This document shows, in pieces, positions 44,401-52,638 of a stretch of DNA of 64,000 bases; the stretch's first letter is position 1; the number at the start of each line of letters is the position of its first letter. Both the position numbers and the translations under genes were made by a program. The stretch is from positions 1,330,039 through 1,394,038 of the forward strand of contig NZ_BQUV01000001.1 in the NCBI RefSeq assembly GCF_022835695.1, in the 5' to 3' direction. The notes under the pieces are model-generated. The model was not told where the DNA came from and did not search any database. It saw only the letters and a program-made list of their open reading frames with translations. The stretch comes from Bradyrhizobium sp. Ce-3. Its GTDB lineage: Bacteria; Pseudomonadota; Alphaproteobacteria; Rhizobiales; Xanthobacteraceae.

Positions 44401-45016
44401 CGGCTTCGCCGAGGGCTGGGAGGCACCGGCGCTGACGTCGCTGTCGAGGGCGCCGATCCCCTGGAGCGAGGACGAGCTGTACGCCTATCTGCGCACCGGC
44501 GAGTCCCGCCTGCACGGTGTCGCCGCGGGCCCGATGGCGCCGGTCGTGCATGAGCTCGGCGCGCTGCCCGACCGGGATATCCGCGCGATGGCGGTCTACC
44601 TCGCCTCGTTCAACGAGGCCGCCGATCGTTCGGCCCACGATGCCGTGGCCGCGAAGCTCGAAGCCGCCACCGCCGTCACCGCCGCGGCGTCAGCAGGCGC
44701 GCGGATCTATCAGGGCGCCTGCGCGGTCTGCCATGAGGTCGGCGGCCTGCCGCTGTTCGGCAGCCGGCCGTCGCTGGCTCTGAACAGCAATCTGCACAGC
44801 GACGCACCGGACAACCTGATCCAGGTCATCCTGCACGGCATCACCAAGCCCGCCGTGACCGATCTCGGCTACATGCCCCCCTTCAAGGACAGCATGACCG
44901 ACGGCCAGGTCGCCGAACTCGTCGGCTTCCTCCGGCAGCAATTTGCCCCCGGCAAGCCGGCCTGGACCAACGTCCCCGCCACGGTCGGCCGTATACGGCA
45001 GACCATAGCGCGCTGA
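41474..45016 (+). CDS. nicB: NicB, molybdopterin-cytochrome c subunit of nicotinate dehydrogenase
   Basis: A 1180-residue fusion of the length known for Pseudomonas NicB. Residues 1-740 form the molybdenum hydroxylase domain (GESASVPSAAAIANA near 690 with the catalytic Glu). A single hydrophobic helix (about 757-780) follows, then three cytochrome c domains with CAVCH (809), CSACH (955) and CAVCH (1083). Nicotinate is hydroxylated with water and electrons leave through the haems, so the acceptor is respiratory and not NAD. The haem part should lie in the periplasm. Confidence 0.92.
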   Translation: MVDAKAPEQSKHGSLSVVRPAVLGAEGAFETFITITSDGSVNAYNGHVDLGTGIRTALGQIVAEELDVSFARVVVILGDTAVVPNQGATIASETIQITAVPLRRAAAQARHFLLARAAERLELPATDLTIEDGLVRGHDNRSVTYGELIADETIRLELADDIAVKAVSSYSVVGKSVPRVDLLAKATGELVYVHDVRVPGMLHGRVVRPPYAGVDAGPFVGTSLIAVDEASVRDIPGLVAVVRIGDFIGVVAEREENAIKAAAQLKLSWKPGPALTDLSDIEQALRANPSTPRRLIDKGDVDAAIKAAAKPMQRTYIWPYQMHGSIGPSCAVADYGDGAIRVWSGTQNPHILRGDLALLIQRPESEIDVIRMEAAGCYGRNCADDVSADALLLSRAVGRPVRVQLTREQEHAWEPKGTAQLMDVNGGLNADGGVAGYDFATRYPSNGAPTLALLLTGRIAPEPAVFEMGDRTAIPPYDYENMRVVANDMPPIVRASWFRGVSALPNTFAHESYIDELATEAEVDPIEYRLRYLKDKRAVDLVNAVAERAGWTPRPVWKEPEADGDIVRGRGFAYALYVHSKFPGYGAAWSAWIADVAVNKATGDVSVTRVVAGQDSGLMINPEGVRHQIEGNVIQSTSRALMEEVSFERGAVTAREWGAYPIIKFPELPKIDVLMLPRQDQPPLGVGESASVPSAAAIANAIYDATGVRFRELPFTPERILKGLHGEQPVAPASLPPPPQPAQDNRWQNPFAKRGGMLAGIAALCAAAIGIGAAVLPWRAIAPIARPDASVYSAATIARGKELAALGACAVCHTSEHGILNAGGRPLETPFGTIYTTNITPDVDTGIGAWSYPAFERAMREGIHRDGRHLYPAFPYTHFARTSDADLQALYAYLMAQAPVRAETPANALAFPFNLRPLLAGWNALFHQPQPFQPDPSKSETWNRGAYLIEGLGHCSACHSPRNALGAERQAAYLAGGFAEGWEAPALTSLSRAPIPWSEDELYAYLRTGESRLHGVAAGPMAPVVHELGALPDRDIRAMAVYLASFNEAADRSAHDAVAAKLEAATAVTAAASAGARIYQGACAVCHEVGGLPLFGSRPSLALNSNLHSDAPDNLIQVILHGITKPAVTDLGYMPPFKDSMTDGQVAELVGFLRQQFAPGKPAWTNVPATVGRIRQTIAR

Positions 45017-45064
45017 CCTGCCATGTTCCGCCCGATACCCACTGGGCGGGCGGCGCGGGGCAGG
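45017..45064 (+). terminator. Nested hairpin between nicB and pncB
   Basis: An outer stem, CCTGCC (45017-45022) with GGCAGG (45059-45064), encloses an inner stem, CCGCCC (45028-45033) with GGGCGG (45044-45049). It starts right at the nicB stop and lies 14 bases before the pncB ATG. No T run follows, so attenuation or mRNA stabilisation is as likely as termination. Confidence 0.45.
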
Positions 45065-45077
45065 CTAAGGTTCCCGC

Positions 45078-46382
45078 ATGACCGTGACAGATATCGCGAC
45101 CCGGACCTACAACCACGGCTGGCGGCTCGACCCGATCGTGCGCAGCCTGCTGGACACCGATTTCTACAAGCTGTTGATGCAGCAGATGATCCGGGAATGC
45201 TATCCGGACACCCGCACCACCTTTTCGGTGATCAACCGCTCGACCCATATCCGGCTCGCCGAGGTCATCGACGAGGGCGAGCTGCGTGCCCAGCTCGACC
45301 ATGCCCGCACCATCCGCTTCACCAAGAAGGAACTGATCTGGCTCGCCGGTAACACGTTCTACGGCAAGACCCAGATGTTCTCGCCCGATTTCATCAACTG
45401 GCTCTCGACCTTCCGCCTGCCCGAATACGAGCTGCACAAGGTCGACGGCCAGTATGAGCTGCATTTCCACGGGCCGTGGACCCACACCACGATGTGGGAG
45501 ATCCCGGCGCTTGCGATCCTCAACGAGCTGCGTTCGCGCGCCGCGACCAAGGCCTACGGCCGCTTCGCGCTCGACGTGCTGTACGCCCGCGCCAAGGCCA
45601 AGCTGTGGGCCAAGGTCGAGCGGCTGCGCAAGCTCGACGGCTTGCGGCTGTCCGATTTCGGCACGCGCCGTCGCCACGGCTTCCTCTGGCAACGCTGGTG
45701 CGTCGAGGCGGTGAAGGAAGGTCTCGGCTCCTCCTTCACCGGAACGTCGAACGTGCTGCTGGCGATGGACAACGATCTCGAGGCGATCGGCACCAACGCG
45801 CATGAGCTGCCGATGGTCGCCGCCGCGCTCGCCAACGACGACGAGGCGCTGCGCTGGGCGCCCTATCGCATCCTCGATCAGTGGCGCCACACCTATGGCG
45901 GCAACCTCCTGATCGCGCTGCCCGACGCATTCGGCACCAAGCCGTTCCTGCGCGACGCGCCGGATTGGGTAGCCGACTGGACCGGCTTTCGTCCCGACAG
46001 CGCGCCGCCGATCACCGCCGGCGAAGACATCATCAAATGGTGGAAGCAGAAGGGCCGCGATCCCAAGGAGAAGCTCCTGGTGTTCTCCGACGCGATGGAT
46101 GTCGGCTCGATCGAGGAGACGTTCCATCACTTCAAGGGCCGCGTGCGCGTCAGCTTCGGCTGGGGCACCAACCTCACCAACGACTTCGTCGGCTGCGCGC
46201 CCGACGGCACCGCCGCGCTCGATCCGATCTCGATCGTCTGCAAGGTGACGTCGGTCGACGGGCGTCCCGCCGTGAAACTGTCCGACAATCCGGAGAAGGC
46301 GACCGGCAGCCCCGCCGAGGTCGAGCGCTATTTGCGCGTGTTCGGCAATGTCGGCCGCGTTCGCACGGCGGTTCACGTTTAA
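45078..46382 (+). CDS. pncB: Nicotinate phosphoribosyltransferase
   Basis: A 434-residue PncB that makes nicotinate mononucleotide from nicotinate and PRPP, the first step of NAD salvage. Conserved stretches are [49 protein letters not shown] (catalytic His) and [11 protein letters not shown]. It lies 61 bases after nicB on the same strand. It thus competes with NicAB for the same substrate, which raises the question whether the two are co-regulated. Confidence 0.95.
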   Translation: MTVTDIATRTYNHGWRLDPIVRSLLDTDFYKLLMQQMIRECYPDTRTTFSVINRSTHIRLAEVIDEGELRAQLDHARTIRFTKKELIWLAGNTFYGKTQMFSPDFINWLSTFRLPEYELHKVDGQYELHFHGPWTHTTMWEIPALAILNELRSRAATKAYGRFALDVLYARAKAKLWAKVERLRKLDGLRLSDFGTRRRHGFLWQRWCVEAVKEGLGSSFTGTSNVLLAMDNDLEAIGTNAHELPMVAAALANDDEALRWAPYRILDQWRHTYGGNLLIALPDAFGTKPFLRDAPDWVADWTGFRPDSAPPITAGEDIIKWWKQKGRDPKEKLLVFSDAMDVGSIEETFHHFKGRVRVSFGWGTNLTNDFVGCAPDGTAALDPISIVCKVTSVDGRPAVKLSDNPEKATGSPAEVERYLRVFGNVGRVRTAVHV

Positions 46383-46427
46383 CCTAACGCGATAATCATC
46401 TTCATCGACTGACCCGACGAGTTTCGC

Positions 46428-47723
46428 ATGCCCGCACCCAAGCCGCCTGCCTTCGAAACCTTGAGCCTGCATGCCGGCCAGCGCCCCGATCCCGCAACCG
46501 GCGCCCGCGCAGTTCCGATCTATCAGACCACGTCCTACGTGTTCCAGGATGCCGACCACGCCGCGGCGCTGTTCAACCTCGAACGCGCCGGCCACATCTA
46601 TACGCGCATCTCGAACCCGACCACCGCAGTGCTCGAGGAGCGCATCGCCGCGCTCGAGTGCGGCGTCGGCGCGATCTGCACCGCCAGCGGCATGGCCGCG
46701 ATGCATCTTGCGATCGCAACCCTGCTCAACGCCGGCGACCACATCGTCGCCTCCGCCTCGCTCTATGGCGGAACCATCAATTTGCTGGCGCACACGCTGC
46801 CGCGCTTCGGCATCACCACGACCTTCGTGAAGCCCCGCGCGCTCGACGAATTCCGCGCCGCGATCAGGCCGAACACACGGCTCGTGATCGGCGAGACCAT
46901 CGGCAATCCCGGCCTCGAGGTGCTCGACATTCCGGCGGTGGCGCAGATCGCGCATGATGCGAAGATCCCGTTGTTGATCGACAACACTTTCGCGACGCCC
47001 TATCTCAGCCAGCCGATCGAGCTCGGCGCCGACATCACGATGAACTCGGCGACCAAATGGATGGGCGGCCACGGCATCGCGATCGGCGGCGTCATCGTCG
47101 ACGGCGGCCGGTTCGACTGGCGCGGCTCCGGCAAGTTCCCGCAGCTCACCGAGCCCTATGCCGGCTATCATGGCATCGTCTTCGACGAGCAGTTCGGCAA
47201 GGCCGCCTTCATCATGCGCGCCCGCACCGAAGGCCTGCGCGATTTCGGCGCCTGCCTGTCGCCGACCAACGCCTTCCAGCTGCTGCAGGGCATCGAGACG
47301 CTCGGCGTCCGCATGGACCGCCACGTCAGCAACACCCATGCGGTGCTGGACGCGCTTGCCGCCAACAAGGCGGTCGACTGGATGCTGCATCCGTCGCTGG
47401 AGACGCATCCCGACTACGCGCTGGCGAAGCAGCTGCTGCCGCGCGGCGCCGGCTCGATCATCAGCTTCGGCATCAAGGGCGGCCGCGCCGCCGGCAAGAA
47501 GTTCATCGAGTCTCTGAAGCTGATCAGCCATCTCGCCAATGTCGGCGACGCCAAGACGCTGGTGATCCATCCGGCCAGCACCACGCATCAGCAGATGGAT
47601 GCCGAGCAGCTCAAGGCCGCCGGCATCGGCGAGGAGCTGGTGCGGCTGTCGGTCGGCATCGAGACCGCGCAGGATATCATCGACGATCTCGGCCAGGCGC
47701 TGCGCGCCTCGCAAAGGACCTGA
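46428..47723 (+). CDS. metY: O-acetylhomoserine sulfhydrylase (MetY type)
   Basis: A 431-residue PLP enzyme of the Cys/Met-metabolism family. The PLP lysine is in SATKWMGGHG (Lys210) and the Tyr/Arg pair in HIYTRISNPT. It would make homocysteine from O-acetylhomoserine and sulfide. The 431-residue length and the inserts favour MetY over MetB or MetZ, which are about 390. It starts 46 bases after pncB and is 3 bases from the next gene. Confidence 0.9.
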   Translation: MPAPKPPAFETLSLHAGQRPDPATGARAVPIYQTTSYVFQDADHAAALFNLERAGHIYTRISNPTTAVLEERIAALECGVGAICTASGMAAMHLAIATLLNAGDHIVASASLYGGTINLLAHTLPRFGITTTFVKPRALDEFRAAIRPNTRLVIGETIGNPGLEVLDIPAVAQIAHDAKIPLLIDNTFATPYLSQPIELGADITMNSATKWMGGHGIAIGGVIVDGGRFDWRGSGKFPQLTEPYAGYHGIVFDEQFGKAAFIMRARTEGLRDFGACLSPTNAFQLLQGIETLGVRMDRHVSNTHAVLDALAANKAVDWMLHPSLETHPDYALAKQLLPRGAGSIISFGIKGGRAAGKKFIESLKLISHLANVGDAKTLVIHPASTTHQQMDAEQLKAAGIGEELVRLSVGIETAQDIIDDLGQALRASQRT

Positions 47724-47726
47724 GCC

Positions 47727-48506
47727 ATGCAGCTCTCTGTGAACGGCAGCGACACCTTCACCGCGACCGGCGGCAAGCCGTTCGATGCATCGCTGCCGGC
47801 GGTGGTGATGATCCACGGCGCCGGCTTCGATTCCTCGACCTGGGCGCTGCACAGCCGCTGGTTCGCCCATCACGGCTATTCCGTGCTGGCGCCGGACCTG
47901 CCGGGCCATGGCCGCTCCGCCGGCAAGCCGCTGAAAACCATCGCCGAGATGGCCGACTGGACCGCGGCGCTGATCACGGCGGCCCGCGCGTCGAAGGCGC
48001 GGCTGATCGGCCACTCGATGGGCTCGCTGATCGCGATCGAGACCTCGGCGCGGCATCCCGACAAGGTCTCCGGTCTCGCGCTGATCGGCACCGCCGCGAC
48101 CATGACGGTCGGCCCCGATCTGCTGAAGGCCGCCGAGGCCAATGACACAGCCGCGATCGACATGGTCTCGATCTGGGGCCTCGGCTTCAAGGCCGAGCTC
48201 GGCGGCAGCCTCGCGCCGGGCCTGTGGATGCACCAGGGCACGCAGCGGGTGCTGCAGGAGGCGAAGCCCGGCGTGCTCTACAACGATCTCAACGCCTGCA
48301 ACGCCTACCAGAACGCGCTCACGGCTGCCGCCGCGGTCAAGGTGCCCGCGACCTTCATCCTCGGCGAGCGCGACATGATGACCCCCGCCAAGGCCGGCAA
48401 GACCCTCGCCGCCGCAACGCCGAATGCCCGCACCGTGGTGCTTCCGGGCGCCGGCCACATGATGATGGTCGAGCAGCCCGACGAGTTGCTGGCGGCGCTG
48501 CAGTAG
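47727..48506 (+). CDS. Alpha/beta hydrolase
   Basis: A 259-residue alpha/beta-hydrolase. The oxyanion-hole motif is HGAGFDSSTW (about residue 30). The nucleophile elbow is GHSMGS with Ser97, and the base His sits in GAGHMMMVEQP near the C-terminus. It follows metY by 3 bases and is probably co-transcribed. An esterase or acyl-homoserine-related role is possible; substrate not known. Confidence 0.88.
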   Translation: MQLSVNGSDTFTATGGKPFDASLPAVVMIHGAGFDSSTWALHSRWFAHHGYSVLAPDLPGHGRSAGKPLKTIAEMADWTAALITAARASKARLIGHSMGSLIAIETSARHPDKVSGLALIGTAATMTVGPDLLKAAEANDTAAIDMVSIWGLGFKAELGGSLAPGLWMHQGTQRVLQEAKPGVLYNDLNACNAYQNALTAAAAVKVPATFILGERDMMTPAKAGKTLAAATPNARTVVLPGAGHMMMVEQPDELLAALQ

Positions 48507-48520
48507 CGGGGCCGCGGGCT

Positions 48521-48671
48521 CCTCTTCCCTTCTCCCCTTGTGGGAGAAGGTGGCGCGAAGCGTCGGATGAGGGGCCTCTCTCCACAGTTGAGCTTGCGGA
48601 TAGAACCCCTCACCCGGCTTCATCTCGCTCCGCTCGATTGCGCCACCCTCTCCCACAGGGGGAGAGGGTGC
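48521..48671. repeat. Dispersed palindromic repeat (TCTCCCCTTGTGGGAGAAGG type)
   Basis: Each end is a hairpin of the CTCTCCCACAGGGGGAGAGG type and the arms are broadly complementary. Such elements occur in many copies in Bradyrhizobium and other rhizobial genomes. It follows the hydrolase stop by about 15 bases. Confidence 0.8.
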
Positions 48672-48696
48672 ATCGCGCACGCGGATGGAGTTATCT

Positions 48697-48756
48697 TTAC
48701 TGCTTCGCCGACTTCCTTTCGATCAGGTGGATCTCGATCACGCGGAGGCGTCCGAG
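48697..48756 (-). pseudogene. Decayed 3' fragment of an HtrA-like protease gene
   Basis: About 60 bases match the last 60 of the protease gene at 53515 at roughly 80%. Translated, the end reads LGRLRVIEIHLIERKSAKQ against LGRLRAIDIHPVERKPAKQ, including the stop. Nothing upstream resembles the rest of a protease. It is a small duplication relic or the remains of a recombination event. Confidence 0.6.
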
Positions 48757-48760
48757 GGAG

Positions 48761-48784
48761 CCCAAGGGACTTGGTCCCCTTGGG
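48761..48784. terminator. Hairpin between convergent genes
   Basis: CCCAAGGGAC and GTCCCCTTGGG pair with one bulge and a short TTG loop. It lies between the hydrolase repeat and the DoxX-like gene, so it may end transcripts from both sides. Confidence 0.5.
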
Positions 48785-48833
48785 CATTTCAAGCCATCGG
48801 CAGCCTCCTCAAGTGCCCGGAGCCACCGATCTT

Positions 48834-49151
48834 TCAGGACATCCAGCTCGCCGTCAGGAGCAAGGCAGCGAAGCAACCGATCGGTGCGAGATGGGAAAAA
48901 TCCCGATGTCGCAGGACGGTGAAAGCTGCCGCTGCGAGAATGACGGCGCAGAGCATCAAGCCTGCTGCACGGGTTGCCGGTATGGTGACCAGGATCGCGG
49001 CCGATATCTCCAATCCGCCGGTGACTCGGCACCACCACGCGGGATACCCCCATCGAACAAAGTTGCTCCGCGTCGTCGACGTCGCGATCGCATTGAACAG
49101 ACCTGCACTGGCGAAGGCAGCGGCAAGCAGCCTGATGAATATCAAGTGCAT
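48834..49151 (-). CDS. DoxX-like small membrane protein
   Basis: A 105-residue protein with four hydrophobic helices and no soluble domain, in the pattern of DoxX_2 proteins (RWGYPAWWCRVTGGLEISAAILVTIPATRAAGLMLCAV in outline). It starts 3 bases after the epimerase stop and is co-transcribed with it. Family function is poorly defined; some relatives take part in quinone or redox stress responses. Confidence 0.75.
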   Translation of the reverse strand: MHLIFIRLLAAAFASAGLFNAIATSTTRSNFVRWGYPAWWCRVTGGLEISAAILVTIPATRAAGLMLCAVILAAAAFTVLRHRDFSHLAPIGCFAALLLTASWMS

Positions 49152-49154
49152 GAC

Positions 49155-50045
49155 TTAAGCGGCCGCCAACGCATAAGCGCGCAACTCGTCGATGATCGAT
49201 CCCCGCGACGGATTCCAGCCGAGTTCGCGCCTGGCCTTCTCGGCCGAGATGATCTGATCGGAGGCGATCGCATCGGCGAAACCCCAGAGGACCTTGCGCG
49301 CCTCTTCGAGCGGCCACGCCGCTACGCGGCCCCCGGCGCCGCCCAACTCGCTCGCCGCGCGTGCGATCTCGACGAGCCGCGGCGCCGAACCGTGCGCGCC
49401 ATTGAAGACGGATCCCGCCGGTGCCCGCTCGAGCGCGAGCGCATAGAGATCGGCCAGATCGTCGGCATGCACGGTCGACCAGCGATTTTGACCGTCACCG
49501 ACATGAAGCGCTGCACCATGTTCCTTGGCGGCTGCGACCATCATCATCGCGGCACCGCCCCAATTGCCATAGACCCAGGCAGGCCGGATGACGACCGGGT
49601 GGACGCCATCGGCTTCGGCCGCGAGAATCTCGCGTTCCAGCGCCTGGCGCCAGCGGACCATCTCGACCGGGTTCAGTGGCGTGTGCTCGGTCACTGGCGT
49701 GTCACCCGTGGAGCCGTAGACCAGGCTGCCACTGGTATAGATGAAGCGCTGGCCCGTTCCGCGCTGGGCTTCGAGAATCGCGCGCGTCGCAATCTCGTCG
49801 AGAGACGCAGCGTTCTGATCATTGGGCGAAGCGGCATGGACGACGGCGTCCACGCCCCGCGCCGCCGAGGCCAGGCTCACCGGGTCGGCAAGCTCACCCA
49901 TCTCCGCCACGAAGCCCCGGTCGCGCAGCTTGGCCGCGCTCGCTTCCGAGCGGGCCAGTCCCACGACTTCATGACCTCCCTCTTTCAACCGGTGCGCGAC
50001 CGCACCGCCGATCAACCCGGTCGCGCCTGTTACCAAAACTCGCAT
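49155..50045 (-). CDS. NAD(P)-dependent epimerase/reductase (extended SDR)
   Basis: A 296-residue Rossmann enzyme with the NAD motif MRVLVTGATGLIGGAVAHRL. Instead of a clear YxxxK the region has a Trp-Arg in EMVRWRQALEREI, as in atypical extended SDRs. The ATG at 50045 has AAGGG upstream; the GTG at 50054 does not. It is downstream of the LysR gene on the same strand. A NmrA-like sensor or a reductase are alternatives. Confidence 0.83.
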   Translation of the reverse strand: MRVLVTGATGLIGGAVAHRLKEGGHEVVGLARSEASAAKLRDRGFVAEMGELADPVSLASAARGVDAVVHAASPNDQNAASLDEIATRAILEAQRGTGQRFIYTSGSLVYGSTGDTPVTEHTPLNPVEMVRWRQALEREILAAEADGVHPVVIRPAWVYGNWGGAAMMMVAAAKEHGAALHVGDGQNRWSTVHADDLADLYALALERAPAGSVFNGAHGSAPRLVEIARAASELGGAGGRVAAWPLEEARKVLWGFADAIASDQIISAEKARRELGWNPSRGSIIDELRAYALAAA

Positions 50046-50145
50046 GTCGATCACCCTTCAATTTCGGTGAATCCAACAAAGCGGAACGGCAATGCGAATG
50101 GAAATCGCGAGTTCTGATGTGGCGCTATCGATCGCGCCGATGGCG

Positions 50146-51054
50146 TCAGGCCGAGGCAGCGATCTTGGTGATGATGCCGCGCAGCCAGGCAATGGCCCCA
50201 TGCGTATCCGCGCGCCGGTGCCACATCAAATGGAGCGGCCAGGTGGGCAGTTCGAGCGGCGGATCATAAATCGCGATGCCTGCTCCGGTCCCGGCGAACC
50301 TTCGTGCGACCCGGGAGGCCAGCGTCGCGACGAGATCGGTCCCGGCGATCACGAAGGGGGCAGCCAGGAATTGTGGCAGGCTCAGCACGACGCGCCGCTC
50401 GAGGCCGAGATCGGCAAGCCTCACATCGACGATCCCGGATCGGTCGCCTTCCGGAGAGACCAGAAGATGCGGCGCCGCTGCGAAAGCCTTCAGGCTTGGA
50501 CCATCCGCGAACGCCGGGTGTCCCTCCCGCACAACGCAGGCGAAACTCTCAAAAAACAGCGGGCTGCTGATAATGCGCGCCGACGTCTCGACCGGGAAAC
50601 CGATCGCGAGGTTCGCCTCGCCGCTGTCGAGCAGCGTGATGGCTTCGTCTCGTCCGAAGATCCCGCAGACCCGCACGTTGACGTGCGGGGCATCGATGCT
50701 GAGGCGGGCCATCAGCGGCGGCAACAAGACGAACGCCGCATAGTCGCTCATCGCGAGCGTGACGGTATTGTCGGCCGTCGCGGGGTCGAAGCTATCGGCC
50801 TGCAGCGCGCTCCGGAGCAGCCGGAGCGCATCCGAGACGGGGCCAGCAAGGTCATGGGCGCGGGGCGTCGGCTGCATGCCTGAAGGCGTTCGCACGAAGA
50901 GCTCGTCCCCAAGAAGCTCTCTCAGGCGCGTGAGCGCTCCGCTCATCGCAGACTGGCTGAGGCCGATCCGCGATCCGGCGCGCGTCACGTGGCGCTCCGC
51001 GTACAGCGCATCAAAGGCCTTCATCAAGTTGAGGTCGAAGCCGGCTATATCCAT
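50146..51054 (-). CDS. LysR-family regulator
   Basis: A 302-residue LysR protein. The winged helix lies at about residues 7-65 (DLNLMKAFDALYAERHVTRAGSRIGLSQSAMSGALTRLRELLGDELFVR), followed by a substrate-binding domain. The overall pattern (FDLNLMKAFDAL...) is of the NodD/NahR/SyrM sub-branch. The ATG at 51054 gives the usual start; an ATG at 51066 is possible. It probably regulates the epimerase/DoxX pair that follows. Confidence 0.9.
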   Translation of the reverse strand: MDIAGFDLNLMKAFDALYAERHVTRAGSRIGLSQSAMSGALTRLRELLGDELFVRTPSGMQPTPRAHDLAGPVSDALRLLRSALQADSFDPATADNTVTLAMSDYAAFVLLPPLMARLSIDAPHVNVRVCGIFGRDEAITLLDSGEANLAIGFPVETSARIISSPLFFESFACVVREGHPAFADGPSLKAFAAAPHLLVSPEGDRSGIVDVRLADLGLERRVVLSLPQFLAAPFVIAGTDLVATLASRVARRFAGTGAGIAIYDPPLELPTWPLHLMWHRRADTHGAIAWLRGIITKIAASA

Positions 51055-51227
51055 GTGGCCGACCATAAGCGAATGCGCCGAACGGAGATAGCGGCCATAC
51101 GTCAAGCGCATGCGCTTAGGATGCGGTGCCGAGGGTCAATAGGTGCCGTCCTCCTTCCAGTCTATGCTAATGTAGTTCGTCATTTGGTGCAGATGGAGCG
51201 TGCACTCTCAGATTTGGAGGCCGATGC

Positions 51228-51512
51228 ATGAAGATGAAGATTGTGACCGTCGTGGGCGCTCTCGGAGCGGCCTTGGTGCTGTGTAGCCTCGGGGCGTCCG
51301 GTGCTGAAGCCCGGGCGCGGAAGGCACAAGTCGTTCACGAACGAGCGAGGGTCGTTATCTCGACGCCCGTGATCACGCCGACTCCGTGGGATTATTATAT
51401 TGTTCCACGCTATCGCTATCGCCCTGAAGACGACCGGGTCGATCCAAACGGGCCGCCCCTGGTGTCGTCTTGGGATCTCTATGAGGGGTGGCGGTGGCCA
51501 TACGGGTGGTGA
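51228..51512 (+). CDS. Small secreted protein of unknown function
   Basis: A 94-residue protein. Residues 1-28 form a clear signal peptide ending near EAR. The mature part is rich in Tyr, Trp, Pro and Arg (TPWDYYIVPRYRYRPEDDR). It stands alone between the LysR and the phosphotransferase genes. No family is recognised; similar short Tyr/Trp-rich secreted proteins are frequent in Bradyrhizobium. Confidence 0.65.
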   Translation: MKMKIVTVVGALGAALVLCSLGASGAEARARKAQVVHERARVVISTPVITPTPWDYYIVPRYRYRPEDDRVDPNGPPLVSSWDLYEGWRWPYGW

Positions 51513-51662
51513 ACAGCGATCACGCCAAGCGGATCGCATTCGGAGAGAAGCCGGTGATCGCCCCCTGACGGACGCGGCGGTGGAGCGTAACGCCCGGGCG
51601 CGCGACGCAGGGGTTCCTTTTTGCTCGCCGCCGGTGTTTGCTCTGCACGGCGGAGAACGGGC

Positions 51663-52472
51663 ATGCGGGGATCGCTGGGAGAGAAGATCGGCCAAGGCGT
51701 GTTCGCTGATGTCCATGCCTGGGCGCCCGGTCAGGTCGTCAAGTTGGCCAAGCCAGGTATCGCGCAGTGGGTCGTCCAGCACGAGGCGCGAATAACCCGC
51801 GCGGTGTTCGCCGCCGGGGGCCCGGCGCCGGAGGTGCTCGGCGAAGTCGCCCTGGACGGCCGCTTCGGCATCGTGCTGCCGCGGTTCGATGGGCCGACCC
51901 TGTTGCAGGCTACGCGCACCGGCGCCATCACGCGTGAACAAGCAGGCGCGATCCTTGCGACGCTCAGCCTTGCCGTTCACAAGACGCGACCGCCGCCGGA
52001 CGCGCTTTCGCTGCGCCAGGCGATGGACGCCAGATTGCGGTTCGCCGGAAACGTGCTTCCGGAACGCATCACCACCGGCGTCCTCGCGCTGATCGAGCAC
52101 CTCGCAGCCGACGAGGTGCTGTGCCATTCCGATCTTCACCCCGGCAACGTGATCATGACGGCGCAGGGTCCGAGGCTGATCGACTGGCTCGGCGCGGCTC
52201 GTGCGCCCGCCGCCTACGAGATTGCACAGTGCCATGTCCTGATTGCCGAGCTTGATCCGGAACATGCCGACGATCCGGAGCGGGCCACGGTCAATTCGGC
52301 CCTGCAGGCGGAGCATGCGCGGCTGGCCGGAATAGCCCCTGCGGCGCTGACAGCGGCGATGCAGCCCTATTTGCCGATCGCCCGCGTCTTCCTCGTGCTC
52401 GGCGGGGCCATGCCTGACATGCGAGAGCGGCTGATCCAGCGCGTCGAGGCAGCCCTGCGCCCGGCAGGGTGA
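51663..52472 (+). CDS. Aminoglycoside-phosphotransferase-fold kinase, copy 1
   Basis: A 269-residue protein kinase-like enzyme. The likely ATP lysine is in QVVKLAKPG. The Brenner motif is CHSDLHPGN with the catalytic Asp, and the metal-binding Asp follows in LIDWLG. It is a close paralogue of the next gene. It probably phosphorylates a small molecule; antibiotic resistance cannot be inferred. The ATG at 51663 has GGAG upstream. Confidence 0.85.
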   Translation: MRGSLGEKIGQGVFADVHAWAPGQVVKLAKPGIAQWVVQHEARITRAVFAAGGPAPEVLGEVALDGRFGIVLPRFDGPTLLQATRTGAITREQAGAILATLSLAVHKTRPPPDALSLRQAMDARLRFAGNVLPERITTGVLALIEHLAADEVLCHSDLHPGNVIMTAQGPRLIDWLGAARAPAAYEIAQCHVLIAELDPEHADDPERATVNSALQAEHARLAGIAPAALTAAMQPYLPIARVFLVLGGAMPDMRERLIQRVEAALRPAG

Positions 52473-52638
52473 TTGCGCTCGGTCATCCCGTCTACGCGGG
52501 GCCAACATACTCGCCCGGCCGCCGAAGGATCAGTAAAGGCGGCATGCCCAGGCATAACCGTCCGAAGCACGGCGTCGCTTCGCATCGCCACTGACGAATG
52601 ACCATAGGGTGAGGGTCACAGCAGAACGGGGGCTAAAG

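Larger units (their letters stand above)
48507..48833. other. 327-bp convergent intergenic region
   Basis: No functional gene is seen. It holds a dispersed palindromic repeat (48521-48671), a short 3' fragment resembling the HtrA gene (48697-48756) and a hairpin (48761-48784). It lies between the alpha/beta hydrolase and the DoxX-like gene, which point towards each other. Confidence 0.65.

Noticed and set aside
44988-44999. GCCGTATACGGC palindrome at the end of nicB
   Set aside because: It shares GTATAC with the operators but not the flanking TTY/RAA, and it is inside coding sequence, so it is probably incidental.
46383-46427. Possible SAM-responsive leader before metY
   Set aside because: Only 45 bases are available and no SAM-I, SAM-II or related core was recognised.
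44883-48680. Open minus-strand frame of 1265 codons
   Set aside because: It lies opposite nicB, pncB, metY and the hydrolase, all of which have clear family motifs. Its product is Arg/Gly/Asp-rich without any domain, as expected for an antisense frame in GC-rich DNA.
48697-49317. 206-codon minus-strand frame over the DoxX-like gene
   Set aside because: Only its last 20 residues resemble anything (the HtrA tail). The rest is a shadow of the DoxX-like and epimerase genes.
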